IMG/VR virus record: IMGVR_UViG_3300036785_000382
Coordinates: 1-39,042 of that record
Strand: one strand, 5' to 3'
From: a virus
Length of the DNA: 39,042 bases
Notes under the pieces: model-generated
What the model saw: only the letters and a program-made list of their open reading frames with translations
What the model was told of the DNA's origin: nothing
The model's database searches: none
Translations under genes and position numbers: made by a program
Part shown: piece after piece, positions 16,300-25,500 of the stretch
Layout: each line of letters opens with the position of its first letter
Position numbering within the stretch: the stretch's first letter is position 1

Positions 16300-18890
16300 T
16301 TGCTGGTGTCTCCCATCGTCACTTCTGGTATGACACCCAAGACCGTAGCAGGAACAGGATCATCTATTTGCAGACATATCTGACCAGGGACATCCCATAA
16401 GGGATCCATAATGATACGTTCGTCCCTAGTAATTAGTCCTATGGGCTGTCCCATAGCTGTAGTGACTTTGTTAAGCTCCTTTATCGGCACAAGATGATCG
16501 AATGTTCGACCGGCCTTAATGCCACGACTGTCTTTAACCCTAACAGATAGTGCAGAAACCTTCTTACGCTTACCTTGAACGGTGTTGGCTTCTTGCCCTA
16601 AGTCTAAATACATCGTTTGTAATTGTGCCTGAAACCCAAGTCCTGCTATAACCTTAGTAGCTTGATTTGGAAGTGTTATAGCACCATTTTGAACTATTAG
16701 TCCAGGCACAACTCCACCATCCGCTAACACAGCAACTGTATATCCATCTAAATGATCTAAACCAAAAATCTTAGTAAAGGGCTTGTCAATTGACCATTCA
16801 CCCATCACCGCCACATTGGGCCTACCAAGAGGGTCATTGGGAATTATGTCAGTAATCGTCTGAGTCACAGTACCAACAAGTGTTTGAGTATCCTGAAAAG
16901 CAGTTATTTGAATAATCCCAGACCCCGCCCTTAGCACCCATCCAGACATTGTTGTAGTAAATATAGGTGCATCAGCTTTAATCGTCACATCGCCTGTAGG
17001 AGCACTTATAGTAAGATTAGCCATAAGCATATTAGATGGTGTCTTCACTCCAGCATCAACACACCATGCATCTTCGACTCCAAACTCAAATGTTCTATCC
17101 GCTAATCTTTCGATCTGCTTAACCACAGTTCCATTAGGCAAGGGACGATCAACAACGACATAAGTAGCGTCCAAGGTACCTTCTGTGACAGTACAAATAG
17201 ACTTAAAATTTCCCAAGGTATCATGGCGAGCCCAACCATACATATCTTGTTCTTTTAGAATCGTCAATGAGAGCAAGACCCCATCATCCCTGACAGCCCA
17301 AACGATCTTAAATGGCTCCTCAGCATAAGCCCACTCAAGGATGGTATGCCCGTAAAAGAAGTGAGATGAGAGTATAGAAATGTCATTGCCGGTATAGATA
17401 TTTGCATAGATATTATAGGAGAGGTCTCTAATAATTGATCCCTTTTGCTGGACAAAGACAATGTCATAGTTAATGAGGATTGGCGGGACATCATTAGCAC
17501 CTATATAAGCTTGCGGTGTTGCGGTAAGCGTCGATGGTGTAACAGGCCCACCTTGTGTAGCTACGCCACCAGCGCCGCCTGAAACTTGCCATGCGCCATG
17601 AGTAGTGAGCATAATAAGCCCTGACGGCATTGGGATCATCGACTTTATTTCATTAACTTCGAGACTCACTAATCTGGCGTCAATTGCATCATCATCGACA
17701 GTAGGATTGCTAATGTCAAAATTATTATCAGTCCCAGGCTTAGACATCCAGAACCTATCTTTGTCATTGCCCCCGCCATTAGCATAAGTCAGGCGTTGCT
17801 GAAAATAGGCGCTAACACCTGGGTGTTCAGAAACAAACGGGTTTTCATGAATAGGCGGAGTTTGGGAGAAGTCTGGATTTATATTCGAATCAAGAAATAC
17901 TAAACTACTAGATGAACCAATAAAACCCAAAGGCGCACCTGTCGAAACAGCCCCAATAAAGGATGGGCTACTTTTATAAACGTTATATGCTGTTGCGCCA
18001 GCACTGGCGGTCCAATCTATTTCAATCGTTCCTGAAGTTGTACGCAAGTCAAGAACACCATTAGCAACTCCAAAAGAAGCTACTGGAGCCTCTTGGCCTT
18101 GAGCGTCAACTGCCGTGACTGTATAAAGTAAATTAGCTGTTCCTGTAGCAGAAGCAGCAATTGTAATAGACGCTGGTGAGACAACTGTAGCACCAATCGT
18201 GACAGGTGCTAGCACCCAATTTGTAGCATTGATTAACGTCAAAACACCTGGAGCATAGTTGTTATGAGTGATATTCATCACATTAGTCTTTTGCGAAAAC
18301 TTAAGCAGCGCCAAGTCAGCTGCTGCATATGAAGTAGTAATAGTATAAACTCTTTGTGCAGTTCCGCCGCTGCTATAAGCTCCCCACATAGTTGAATTTA
18401 CAGGCTGCCCAGTAAGTGAATTAAACATAGGGAAACTAGCGCCTGTTATAACACCAACTGTAAAATAGCGCCCGTTTATCTCAGGCATGCCCATAGCGCC
18501 TGAGACAAAGATCAGATCGCCTGCATGGAAGTTATGGCCAGGAGCTGTTATGGTTGTAGATGTGCTCTGGACAATTGAAGTTATGCTAAAGGGCGGCTCT
18601 ACTATAGAGTCACCCTGAGAAATAAATCTGAGATACTTATCCCCAAACTCTAAAACATAAGTAGTGTCAACATCCTGCTGAAATCTAACTAACCTAACAG
18701 GCCCAGAATTTTGTTTAGTCGGCCTAATAAACTCTGTTCCAGGCCTTGTGCTTGCGCCACTTCGATAATCGACAAAGAAATTTCGCATCCTAGCAGCACC
18801 AGAGTGGTACTTAGCAAAATCCACTCTAGCAAAAAGACTAGGAGATAGTTCTCCAGCAGCGAATGAGGTTTGGATGATGTTATCAGACAC
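16296..18890 (-). CDS. Tail tubular protein B / tail nozzle-like protein
   Basis: This 864-residue protein starts with the phage signature of TSFAAGELSPSLFARVDFAKY followed by SGASTRPGTEFI, widely seen in podoviral nozzle or stabilisation proteins (T7 gp12 class). It is predominantly beta. Around residues 238-330 lies a fibronectin-III-like segment (YTVTAVDAQGQEAPV to WTASAGATAYNVYKSS), a common insertion in this protein family. The C-terminal half has WAVRDDGVLLSLTI and a GRTFDHLVPI strand. It forms the end of the short tail through which DNA leaves. The preceding gene is the adaptor-like tail protein nine bases away; the next gene overlaps by ATGA. Confidence 0.82.
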   Translation of the reverse strand: MSDNIIQTSFAAGELSPSLFARVDFAKYHSGAARMRNFFVDYRSGASTRPGTEFIRPTKQNSGPVRLVRFQQDVDTTYVLEFGDKYLRFISQGDSIVEPPFSITSIVQSTSTTITAPGHNFHAGDLIFVSGAMGMPEINGRYFTVGVITGASFPMFNSLTGQPVNSTMWGAYSSGGTAQRVYTITTSYAAADLALLKFSQKTNVMNITHNNYAPGVLTLINATNWVLAPVTIGATVVSPASITIAASATGTANLLYTVTAVDAQGQEAPVASFGVANGVLDLRTTSGTIEIDWTASAGATAYNVYKSSPSFIGAVSTGAPLGFIGSSSSLVFLDSNINPDFSQTPPIHENPFVSEHPGVSAYFQQRLTYANGGGNDKDRFWMSKPGTDNNFDISNPTVDDDAIDARLVSLEVNEIKSMIPMPSGLIMLTTHGAWQVSGGAGGVATQGGPVTPSTLTATPQAYIGANDVPPILINYDIVFVQQKGSIIRDLSYNIYANIYTGNDISILSSHFFYGHTILEWAYAEEPFKIVWAVRDDGVLLSLTILKEQDMYGWARHDTLGNFKSICTVTEGTLDATYVVVDRPLPNGTVVKQIERLADRTFEFGVEDAWCVDAGVKTPSNMLMANLTISAPTGDVTIKADAPIFTTTMSGWVLRAGSGIIQITAFQDTQTLVGTVTQTITDIIPNDPLGRPNVAVMGEWSIDKPFTKIFGLDHLDGYTVAVLADGGVVPGLIVQNGAITLPNQATKVIAGLGFQAQLQTMYLDLGQEANTVQGKRKKVSALSVRVKDSRGIKAGRTFDHLVPIKELNKVTTAMGQPIGLITRDERIIMDPLWDVPGQICLQIDDPVPATVLGVIPEVTMGDTSK

Positions 18891-18899
18891 ACCTTAACC

Positions 18900-19712
18900 T
18901 CAATACATCGTCAACATAGGTCCCCAGTCAAATAACATACTGGGTGTGAATTCCCAAGCTTGGTAGCTGATACCACGAGTTCTGATCCAATCAGGAGTTA
19001 CATCATTAATCGTCAGACCCTCATTTCCGTCTGTAACTCGAGCTTGCCTGATGAACTCATTAGCCATCTGGACTTGCATCTGAGCTAAGCCCTTCTCGCC
19101 TGTAAGGGCAATAGCTAGTCTTGCGCCTAGTGCAGCAACTAGAGCTTGTTGAAATTGATCATCCCATACATCTGGATTTACAACTCGCCTAACATAACAT
19201 AAAATAGCAGCCTCTTGATTTGTCAAAATAACCCGTTGATCTAGGCCTAAAGCAGTTGGCTTACCGGACTTCGGATCAATTTGATCAATAGAGACTTGAA
19301 ATCTTACAGGAGGTCCGTTCCAAAATGCAGGTGCTCCACCTGTGACGGCTGTAGTTATTGGAACGCCACTAGAGAAGCCTGTAGAGAACTGAGGTACAAT
19401 ATAGACTGGCCTAAGACAATCCGAGGGATATGCGTACTCATACGTCCAAGGCGGGGGAGGTATGCCCTTATCCCAAACCAGCGGTGCAGCTGTTGGGTTT
19501 TCTGGTGTCCCTGGAGCTGCGCAAATTAACGACAAATTGATGAAGTTTCGTGCACAATTCCAAGGAGCCATACGCAGCAGCTCATCTCGAAGAGGCTCCA
19601 ACAAGAGCTTTACCTGAATACTCTCGTTGGAGCCCTCATCGAGCGAGGCTATCGAGCTGCGAGTCCCTATAGCCGATAGTGCTCGATTGGCGATGTCGAC
19701 TTCACTTGTCAT
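18900..19712 (-). CDS. Tail tubular protein A / head-tail adaptor, T7 gp11-like
   Basis: The 270-residue product begins SEVDIANRALSAIGTRSSI, continues LLLEPLRDELLRMAPWNCA and contains YEYAYPSDCLRPVYIV and QEAAILCYVRRVVNPDVWD with QFQQALVAALGARLAIALTG. These are hallmarks of the gp11-type tail tubular protein that joins the portal ring to the nozzle. The helical C-terminal half and the IANRAL...LRDELLR beginning are typical of the family. It lies directly before the gp12-like gene and shares a TAATG overlap with the small gene upstream. Confidence 0.88.
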   Translation of the reverse strand: MTSEVDIANRALSAIGTRSSIASLDEGSNESIQVKLLLEPLRDELLRMAPWNCARNFINLSLICAAPGTPENPTAAPLVWDKGIPPPPWTYEYAYPSDCLRPVYIVPQFSTGFSSGVPITTAVTGGAPAFWNGPPVRFQVSIDQIDPKSGKPTALGLDQRVILTNQEAAILCYVRRVVNPDVWDDQFQQALVAALGARLAIALTGEKGLAQMQVQMANEFIRQARVTDGNEGLTINDVTPDWIRTRGISYQAWEFTPSMLFDWGPMLTMY

Positions 19713-19969
19713 TACTTCTGCGACCCAGATCTATGAATAGTGCCGCCAATGCCAGGACCACCACTGCCCCGCTGAGCCACTGGACATTGAGCATAGCCAT
19801 GACTATGACCATGCAAGCCAGGACCTTTAGCATCGCCAATATTAGTCGGGCCCTTTGGCGTTGCATAGTTCATAACATCACGGGCAGACTTTACACCACC
19901 AGTTGTTGCTCGAGCAGCCTGTGGTTGAGATGAGTCTTTCCCATATTCAGATAGAATATCTCTAGCCAT
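19712..19969 (-). CDS. Unknown small disordered protein with C-terminal TIHxSGSQ motif
   Basis: I do not recognise the 85-residue protein. It is rich in Gly, Ala, Pro and His and looks disordered (GLHGHSHGYAQCPVAQRGSGG). It ends GIGGTIHRSGSQK, nearly the same as the end of another small protein two genes upstream (GGGRTIHPSGSQGKHK). The start overlaps the preceding stop as TAATG, and the stop overlaps the adaptor gene start. The shared end suggests a common binding target in the virion or an old duplication. It may be a minor virion component. Confidence 0.65.
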   Translation of the reverse strand: MARDILSEYGKDSSQPQAARATTGGVKSARDVMNYATPKGPTNIGDAKGPGLHGHSHGYAQCPVAQRGSGGPGIGGTIHRSGSQK

Positions 19970-20160
19970 TAGTCTTTCTCCTCTTCTTTAGCTGGTGGAT
20001 GTAGGGCATTCTCAAGAGAAGCACAAACCTGTGCAAGATGCAGATTAGCGACCTCGTTTAGGGCCCTATAAACTGGTGTCCCAGAAGTTTTCTGAATGAT
20101 ATCGAGCAGCGCATTGATCCCAGCTGCATCGATTTTTGGTAGTCCTTCATCTTTTGCCAT
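19969..20160 (-). CDS. Unknown 63-residue acidic helical protein
   Basis: The product, MAKDEGLPKIDAAGINALLD and onward, is acidic and helical, with ALNEVANLHLAQVCASLENAL and a charged end PAKEEEKD. I chose the ATG at 20160 because TGAGGAG lies six bases upstream; a longer frame reaches back into the previous gene but has no better start. It lies among several tiny genes between the tail fibre and the tail adaptor. No function is recognised; size and surroundings suggest a virion accessory or assembly factor. Confidence 0.6.
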   Translation of the reverse strand: MAKDEGLPKIDAAGINALLDIIQKTSGTPVYRALNEVANLHLAQVCASLENALHPPAKEEEKD

Positions 20161-20170
20161 AACTGTCTCC

Positions 20171-20401
20171 TCACTTGTGCTTACCTTGCGACCCACTAGG
20201 ATGAATAGTTCTACCACCACCTGGGCCTAAAGCGGGTCTATCAGGCCCAGGCGGCGTATATCCTTTACTTCCCATCATTGGATGATGCTTAAATGCAAGC
20301 GCCATTCCCATTTGAGCTACACCCTCCGGACTAGCTGCCTTAGACTTTGGCTCTGTTTTCCATGAGGCTCTACCTTCTTTACTGGCTCTACCTTGTCGCA
20401 T
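20171..20401 (-). CDS. Unknown basic small protein with C-terminal TIHxSGSQ motif
   Basis: The 76-residue product has a basic N-terminus (RQGRASKEGRASWKTEPKSK), a Met-rich middle (QMGMALAFKHHPMMGSK) and a Gly/Pro-rich tail ending GGGRTIHPSGSQGKHK. The tail matches that of the 85-residue protein downstream. AAGGAG lies eight bases before the ATG, supporting translation although the first 85 bases overlap the end of the 110-residue gene in another frame. Function unknown; probably a minor structural or assembly protein. Confidence 0.6.
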   Translation of the reverse strand: MRQGRASKEGRASWKTEPKSKAASPEGVAQMGMALAFKHHPMMGSKGYTPPGPDRPALGPGGGRTIHPSGSQGKHK

Positions 20402-20649
20402 TTCTCTGGCTCCTTTCTAAATGCCCCTCCTTGGCCTTGCTCTCGATCGAGTTGGCTAAGCAAGGAGGTCTCTGCTCGTGCCATCTCGCCCTTAATCCAC
20501 TGTGGCGGCTGTTGACCTATACTCTCATAGAAGTACCGAATGTAGATCAGATTATGTAGATGTTGAGTAAGCCGCATTATGTTAGGCGGCACCAGCTTAT
20601 CTATGTCATCACCAAACATACCATCAGTCGGGCCTAACGGATTAACCAT
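20317..20649 (-). CDS. Unknown 110-residue protein near the tail fibre genes
   Basis: The N-terminal half is well structured (MFGDDIDKLVPPNIMRLTQHL and HNLIYIRYFYESIGQQPPQW), rich in aromatic and aliphatic residues. The C-terminal third is Lys/Glu/Gln-rich and overlaps the next gene, so it may be disordered. A purine-rich AGAGGAAGAAGCAGA run before the ATG can serve as ribosome site. The start overlaps the end of the 54-residue basic protein by eight bases. I do not recognise a family. Confidence 0.6.
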   Translation of the reverse strand: MVNPLGPTDGMFGDDIDKLVPPNIMRLTQHLHNLIYIRYFYESIGQQPPQWIKGEMARAETSLLSQLDREQGQGGAFRKEPEKCDKVEPVKKVEPHGKQSQSLRQLVRRV

Positions 20650-20806
20650 TCTGCTTCTTCCTCTTCTTCTTCAAAATGCCTGTTTTGGCATCAGCTTGAT
20701 TAAACTCTTTAGCAACGCCTGTGGGGATGCCTACTTTCTTAGCGAACTTAGGATCATGTGCCGCTGCCGCCATTGTTCGAGCTTGCTTTGGACTTGAACT
20801 TGGCAT
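20642..20806 (-). CDS. 54-residue basic phage protein (MPSSSPKQ... family)
   Basis: Found by translating the gap between the fibre gene and the 110-residue gene. The sequence MPSSSPKQARTMAAAAHDPK, then FAKKVGIPTGVAKEFNQADA and a Lys/Arg tail, follows a pattern I recall from many podoviral and other phage small proteins (M-P-S-x-S-x-K-Q...MAAxAH-x-P-x-FAKKxGIPxxVAxEF). A strong AGGAGG lies five bases upstream of the ATG. Function unknown; the charged tail may bind nucleic acid or a virion partner. It is too short for many gene finders. Confidence 0.75.
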   Translation of the reverse strand: MPSSSPKQARTMAAAAHDPKFAKKVGIPTGVAKEFNQADAKTGILKKKRKKQNG

Positions 20807-20815
20807 AACGTCCTC

Positions 20816-22507
20816 CTAGCTTACAAAGAAACTCCCTGTGCCGACATTCGGGCCACCACCTGGATTTGGAATGGACCCAGCTGATTGAATATTTAATATG
20901 GAGTTATAACTAAGCGAGACTCCATTACCACCACCACCAACAAACCCACCACCAACGAAGTTATTGGGAGTTGAAGTTGTTTCTGGAACACTGATAGTTG
21001 AATTGGCCGTACCCCAAATGAATGCAAATCCAAAATTCGATGTAGAGTCAATAGTTATAGTTCCTGCTAAAAACAAAACCTCTGCACCTATTGTAGCGGC
21101 TAAATGAACATTAGCATCGCCAAAAATGTGATATGGACCAGTGATATTAATCTTAGCTCCACCCTGTGCCCAGATATGGAGGCCCATACCAAACTGCCCA
21201 AAGTTCACTCCATTTATATTGGCAACACCGCCCTTAGTAGCCTTTATACAAGCAGAATTTCCCCCAGACACATTAGGAACAACCGAACTCATTTGAAAGC
21301 CACTTAAATTAACAACGGCATTATCTTGAACTATTATTCCACAACTTCCTGCACTGCCACTTGATTGTATTATAACACTATTTGGTGTTGATACATTTCC
21401 TTGAATAGTATAGCCATTAGCACCAAGTACTCTAGTATTGCATATCACTCCACCACCAACTGCATACGTACCATTAGCTAGATTTATTACGAACGGCCCA
21501 TCGGCAATCTGCTGAACAACATTTACAGCCCTTTGAATAGTCAAAAATGCCGCAGTACCAACAGCAAGACCATCGTTATTGTCGTTGCCGTTAACTGGAT
21601 CTACATGAAAGTTGACTGTTGTAGTAGACTGCCATCGCCCAGGGTCTGTAACCACCCAACTGACAGTAGTACCATCTTGAGCTATCATCATCCATTGACT
21701 TGGCCAAAGAATAAACGGTGTCTGGCTGAAGACTGAGATTGTTTTACCTCGAGTGTCATTGTTAAATAGGACTATCCAGAAGGTATTATCAAACCCTGTA
21801 TTGGGATTACCAATCTGAACTGTATAAAAGGCTGCACCTGTTAGATTTAGGACTTGCCTGTTATTAGCTTGAGTTATTGTATAGCCACTACTTACAACTA
21901 ATGTCGGAGCAGTAACTCCAAGTAAGTTACGAGCTATAGCTAGTGTCGCCGCACCAACTACAGGGATCATAGCAGCTGAAATGAAAACTCCGCCTGCTGG
22001 TGGAGCTCCTCCAGTAAGATTACCTAGAGAATCAAAGATCGCTGCTAAGTTTGCTCTTGCCGCTACAGGCGGGACTAGAGCTGGAATAGGATCAGTTAGG
22101 CCAACCTGAAAGGCTCGATCACTTGCACTTGCGCTATCTTGATCCAGCATCGTCAAATAATCGAGAGCCTCTTCAACTACTGCTGGATACATGATCCCTT
22201 GATTGGCAATTGAAGTGTCTTGGACTACCGGCAAGATCCTAGCAATAGTTATAGTCCAACCAGTTGGTAAGGGCGACCCTGTAGCTGGGTAAAGGACTTG
22301 ACCACCAGTAGGAGTTGGGTCAGAGCCAATTAGCGGATTGAGTGTAACAATATATCCATTTGCTGGGACAACAGTAGAGACACCACTTAAATCGGTAGTA
22401 GTGACTTGAATGAAATTAATTGCTGGAATAGCAAAGTTAAAGGTAAACGAGGTTGTTGTCCCATTACCTATAAAGGCGACCTTGCTACCAGTGCTAGAGA
22501 CTGTCAT
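20816..22507 (-). CDS. Tail fibre/spike with T7-fibre-like N-terminus and beta-helix
   Basis: Residues 1-125 look like the virion-binding N-terminus of T7-type tail fibres: TGSKVAFIGNGTTTSFTFNF, TITIARILPVVQDTSI and VEEALDYLTMLDQDSA. After a linker, residues about 298-530 have the right-handed beta-helix pattern, opening with FHVDPVNGNDNNDGL and AFLTIQRAVNV and containing many short Asn/Gly-rich strands. Such helices form trimeric tailspikes that bind or degrade surface polysaccharide. The C-terminus (NPGGGPNVGTGSFFVS) is short, with no chaperone domain. It follows the 1202-residue spike after 15 bases, so this phage probably carries two receptor-binding proteins. Confidence 0.8.
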   Translation of the reverse strand: MTVSSTGSKVAFIGNGTTTSFTFNFAIPAINFIQVTTTDLSGVSTVVPANGYIVTLNPLIGSDPTPTGGQVLYPATGSPLPTGWTITIARILPVVQDTSIANQGIMYPAVVEEALDYLTMLDQDSASASDRAFQVGLTDPIPALVPPVAARANLAAIFDSLGNLTGGAPPAGGVFISAAMIPVVGAATLAIARNLLGVTAPTLVVSSGYTITQANNRQVLNLTGAAFYTVQIGNPNTGFDNTFWIVLFNNDTRGKTISVFSQTPFILWPSQWMMIAQDGTTVSWVVTDPGRWQSTTTVNFHVDPVNGNDNNDGLAVGTAAFLTIQRAVNVVQQIADGPFVINLANGTYAVGGGVICNTRVLGANGYTIQGNVSTPNSVIIQSSGSAGSCGIIVQDNAVVNLSGFQMSSVVPNVSGGNSACIKATKGGVANINGVNFGQFGMGLHIWAQGGAKINITGPYHIFGDANVHLAATIGAEVLFLAGTITIDSTSNFGFAFIWGTANSTISVPETTSTPNNFVGGGFVGGGGNGVSLSYNSILNIQSAGSIPNPGGGPNVGTGSFFVS

Positions 22508-22522
22508 GATATTGTTACCACG

Positions 22523-25500
22523 TCACACTCCAGTTGTTGTATCAGCAAATTGATCAGCGCCAGACGTTGTCGTAACTGTCACCATTGACGAAAAATCAAC
22601 ACCCTGATCCGTCTGCGCAGTCATGATAAAGAATGGCATATTTGCCAACGTGTCACCACCAGTTGGATTGAACAACGGTGGTGTGCCTATACGAACGTAG
22701 TGGGATCCACTTATCCAGAATGGTATGGCCGCAATTGCATCGGCACCCACGTTGCCGGATATACCAGCCGCTGTTATCGTACGCAGACCGATCGTCTTCA
22801 AATCAATGGACTGGGTGATATAAGTCGGATAGGTGATCCCGCCCGAGGTAGCAAAACCTCCTACATGAAACTGACATACATAAGTTGCTCCTGCACCTGT
22901 GTAGGGTTTCAGGACATTGATCGTAAGAGTCAGCAAATTTCCTGTAAGAAATAGTTGTCTTTCAGATGTATTCACCAGCAACGTCGAGCCGGAAAAGGCT
23001 CTTCTGAAATAGCTGAATATTGGAATATCAGGAGGAGCACCAGCCCAATCCGCTACAAACCGACCGCCTGTACAATTTATCACAGTCATCCGTGGGCATA
23101 AATGTGGCAGGTAGTTCAGCTTCAAGGATGCAGTAAAATTCGTTGATGTTCCTATAGTTGCTGAGTTGCTGAGAGTAAAAGTCCCCGTATTAGGCCCCGG
23201 CATTCCACCATTATCGACTGTAACAGTTGTTCCAGCAGGAAGAGTTCCGCCGGAGATGTTTGCCCCCTCCAATAAATATGCATTAGCAGGAGAAATTGCT
23301 GTGACAGTCAACGTAGTTCCAGAGACCGTTCCGGTAACGGTTATGGCCGTATTTGGCAGAGCCGCCATGTTGGTATCGATGCAGAATGCACCAGCACCAT
23401 CAGTGTAAACATCCAAGACCGTAAAGCAGCTAAGCATTCCACAAAGACCATCCACCGGACTTACAAAACCGCCGGTGCTGATGGTGGCAAAGGCTACAAT
23501 CTCAACCCTAGCTCCAGGCTGCGCCCATGGGGCAGGACACGCCGCCGATACAATAGTTGGTGACCACGTCCCGTAGACAGTGTTTGTTCCTGACGCAATC
23601 TTGATCGTACCGTTGACGAATGTCACGCCTGCAATACCAATGATTAATACCTCTGTGGACTGGGCATTATTAGCAAGCCCCTGAATGTGACTATTCACCC
23701 ATGTCATCCGTGACGTCGAACCGTATACAGGGGCAAGAGTAAATACCCCTGCTATGTAACTATCCCTGATAGTCAAGTCCTTTCCAGTTCCCGACATTGG
23801 CCCCATCATCTTGCAGCGATCAATCACTACCTTGTTTATCGATGCACTCTGCAAACGCAGATACGAATGCATGTCAAAATCGCAATCTTTATAAATCATC
23901 GTATCGATCATCTTGTCGACTTCAGGAACATAATTATGAAACCTGCAATTCTCCATTATGAACCTTCGTACAAATACTTGGGCTGGACCAGAGTCAAATC
24001 CCCAACCCCATATGTCGCAGTCGACAAACCTCAAAGATACGACACCGCCACATGTTTCCTCAGTGACGCCATACATATTCAGGCCATGGACCTCGATCTC
24101 TTGATCAAATACGTCACTCATTTGCACTATCGTTGCAGGTCCGACACTGGCTCCTGTAGTAGCGTTGGATGTAGAAAGAAATTTCGGGTACGTCGAACGA
24201 TAGTTGTATTGAATGGTGTCCCAAAAGCCTATAATGCCAGCACCATAATCGATAGATTTTATTCTTACATACTCAAAAATGGCCTGGTTCCAATTTCCAT
24301 CTGAACCACCCAGCATCTCAATGCACATGAGAATGACCCAGCTATTGACATAGAAATTGACCGCCTGGGCCGGTGTGGTTAGCGTAACCGAATTGTTAAA
24401 TTGTCCATTAAGATCTGTATTGATTGTTGTTTGAAACTGGGCCGTATAGGCGAAAGTCGAACCACCCGTGTTTGCATTAACATCGAACTCTGGATCTCCA
24501 AAGAAATAAGCGTTCGTCGCCAAGCGTGCTCCATAACCAAAGAGCCGCCACTTTTGAAGCCCAGCCCCAACTCCAGGAACTTGGTTATTACTTGCGTAAT
24601 AAACCCCAGGATCAAGGACGATATCCGTCCATGACTCTCCATAGGTCGTGTAGGAATGCACGCCGGATTGCGTTCCAGTAGTAGCAATCGGAGTTCCCTT
24701 AGCCACGGTCCGTTGGCCGCCAAATGAATTGGCATTGAAAAGGGATGTTGCTGAAATTTGAAATGAATTAGGCGTAACAGTACCATATTGAATGTAGTAT
24801 ATTTGGCCTGGAACAATACCAGTCGGCAACTGACCGGTAGTGGAGAAACTAATCGCTTGCCCATTGCGCAGGGTTATGTTTTGGTTTTGGCCCGTATGAA
24901 ATGGTGGATGTGACGTGATGACAGCGGGATTACCTATGCTGATTGTCACCGTCCCGGCGTCAGTTCCCGCCCTTGCCTGACCTAACACTCCACCAGAGGG
25001 AGCCGCTATTGTCCCTAGATAATTACTGAAATTTCGGAATGGTAGAAGATTGTCCGGTGTAGCAGGATCAATACCAGCTTGAGCTGTATGCAGTGGAAGG
25101 GTAGGCATCAAGGACCAGAACCCAGCATTAAGTGAGGGCGTCGGAAATGTCTTGAATGTTACAAGAACCATCCCCAAAATGCTGTTAAAAACAGGCCACG
25201 TTGGATTAAACGTAACTGGGGAATTACTATTGACAACTGTGCATGCCACCGGATTGCGGAAATTAATAGGAGGTTCGATATCTACCCAACCTACCGGAAC
25301 CGTATAATTAGGTCCAGGCGTTGTATTAACAGGACTGGCTCCAGCAAATACTATAGCAAAAGCAAGTTCTGGAGACGTATTCAATGCAGGTGACGTAATT
25401 GTTGCCCCTGTCCTGGCAATATTGGATGCATCAAAGCTGTTCGCTATTTGATCCAGCACAGCCCCAGTAAAGGTAGAAAAGCAATAAACATTTGCAAAGC

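Noticed and set aside
23867-24304. 145-residue + strand frame inside the large tailspike gene
   Set aside because: Antisense shadow of a continuous spike gene, with no motif or ribosome site.
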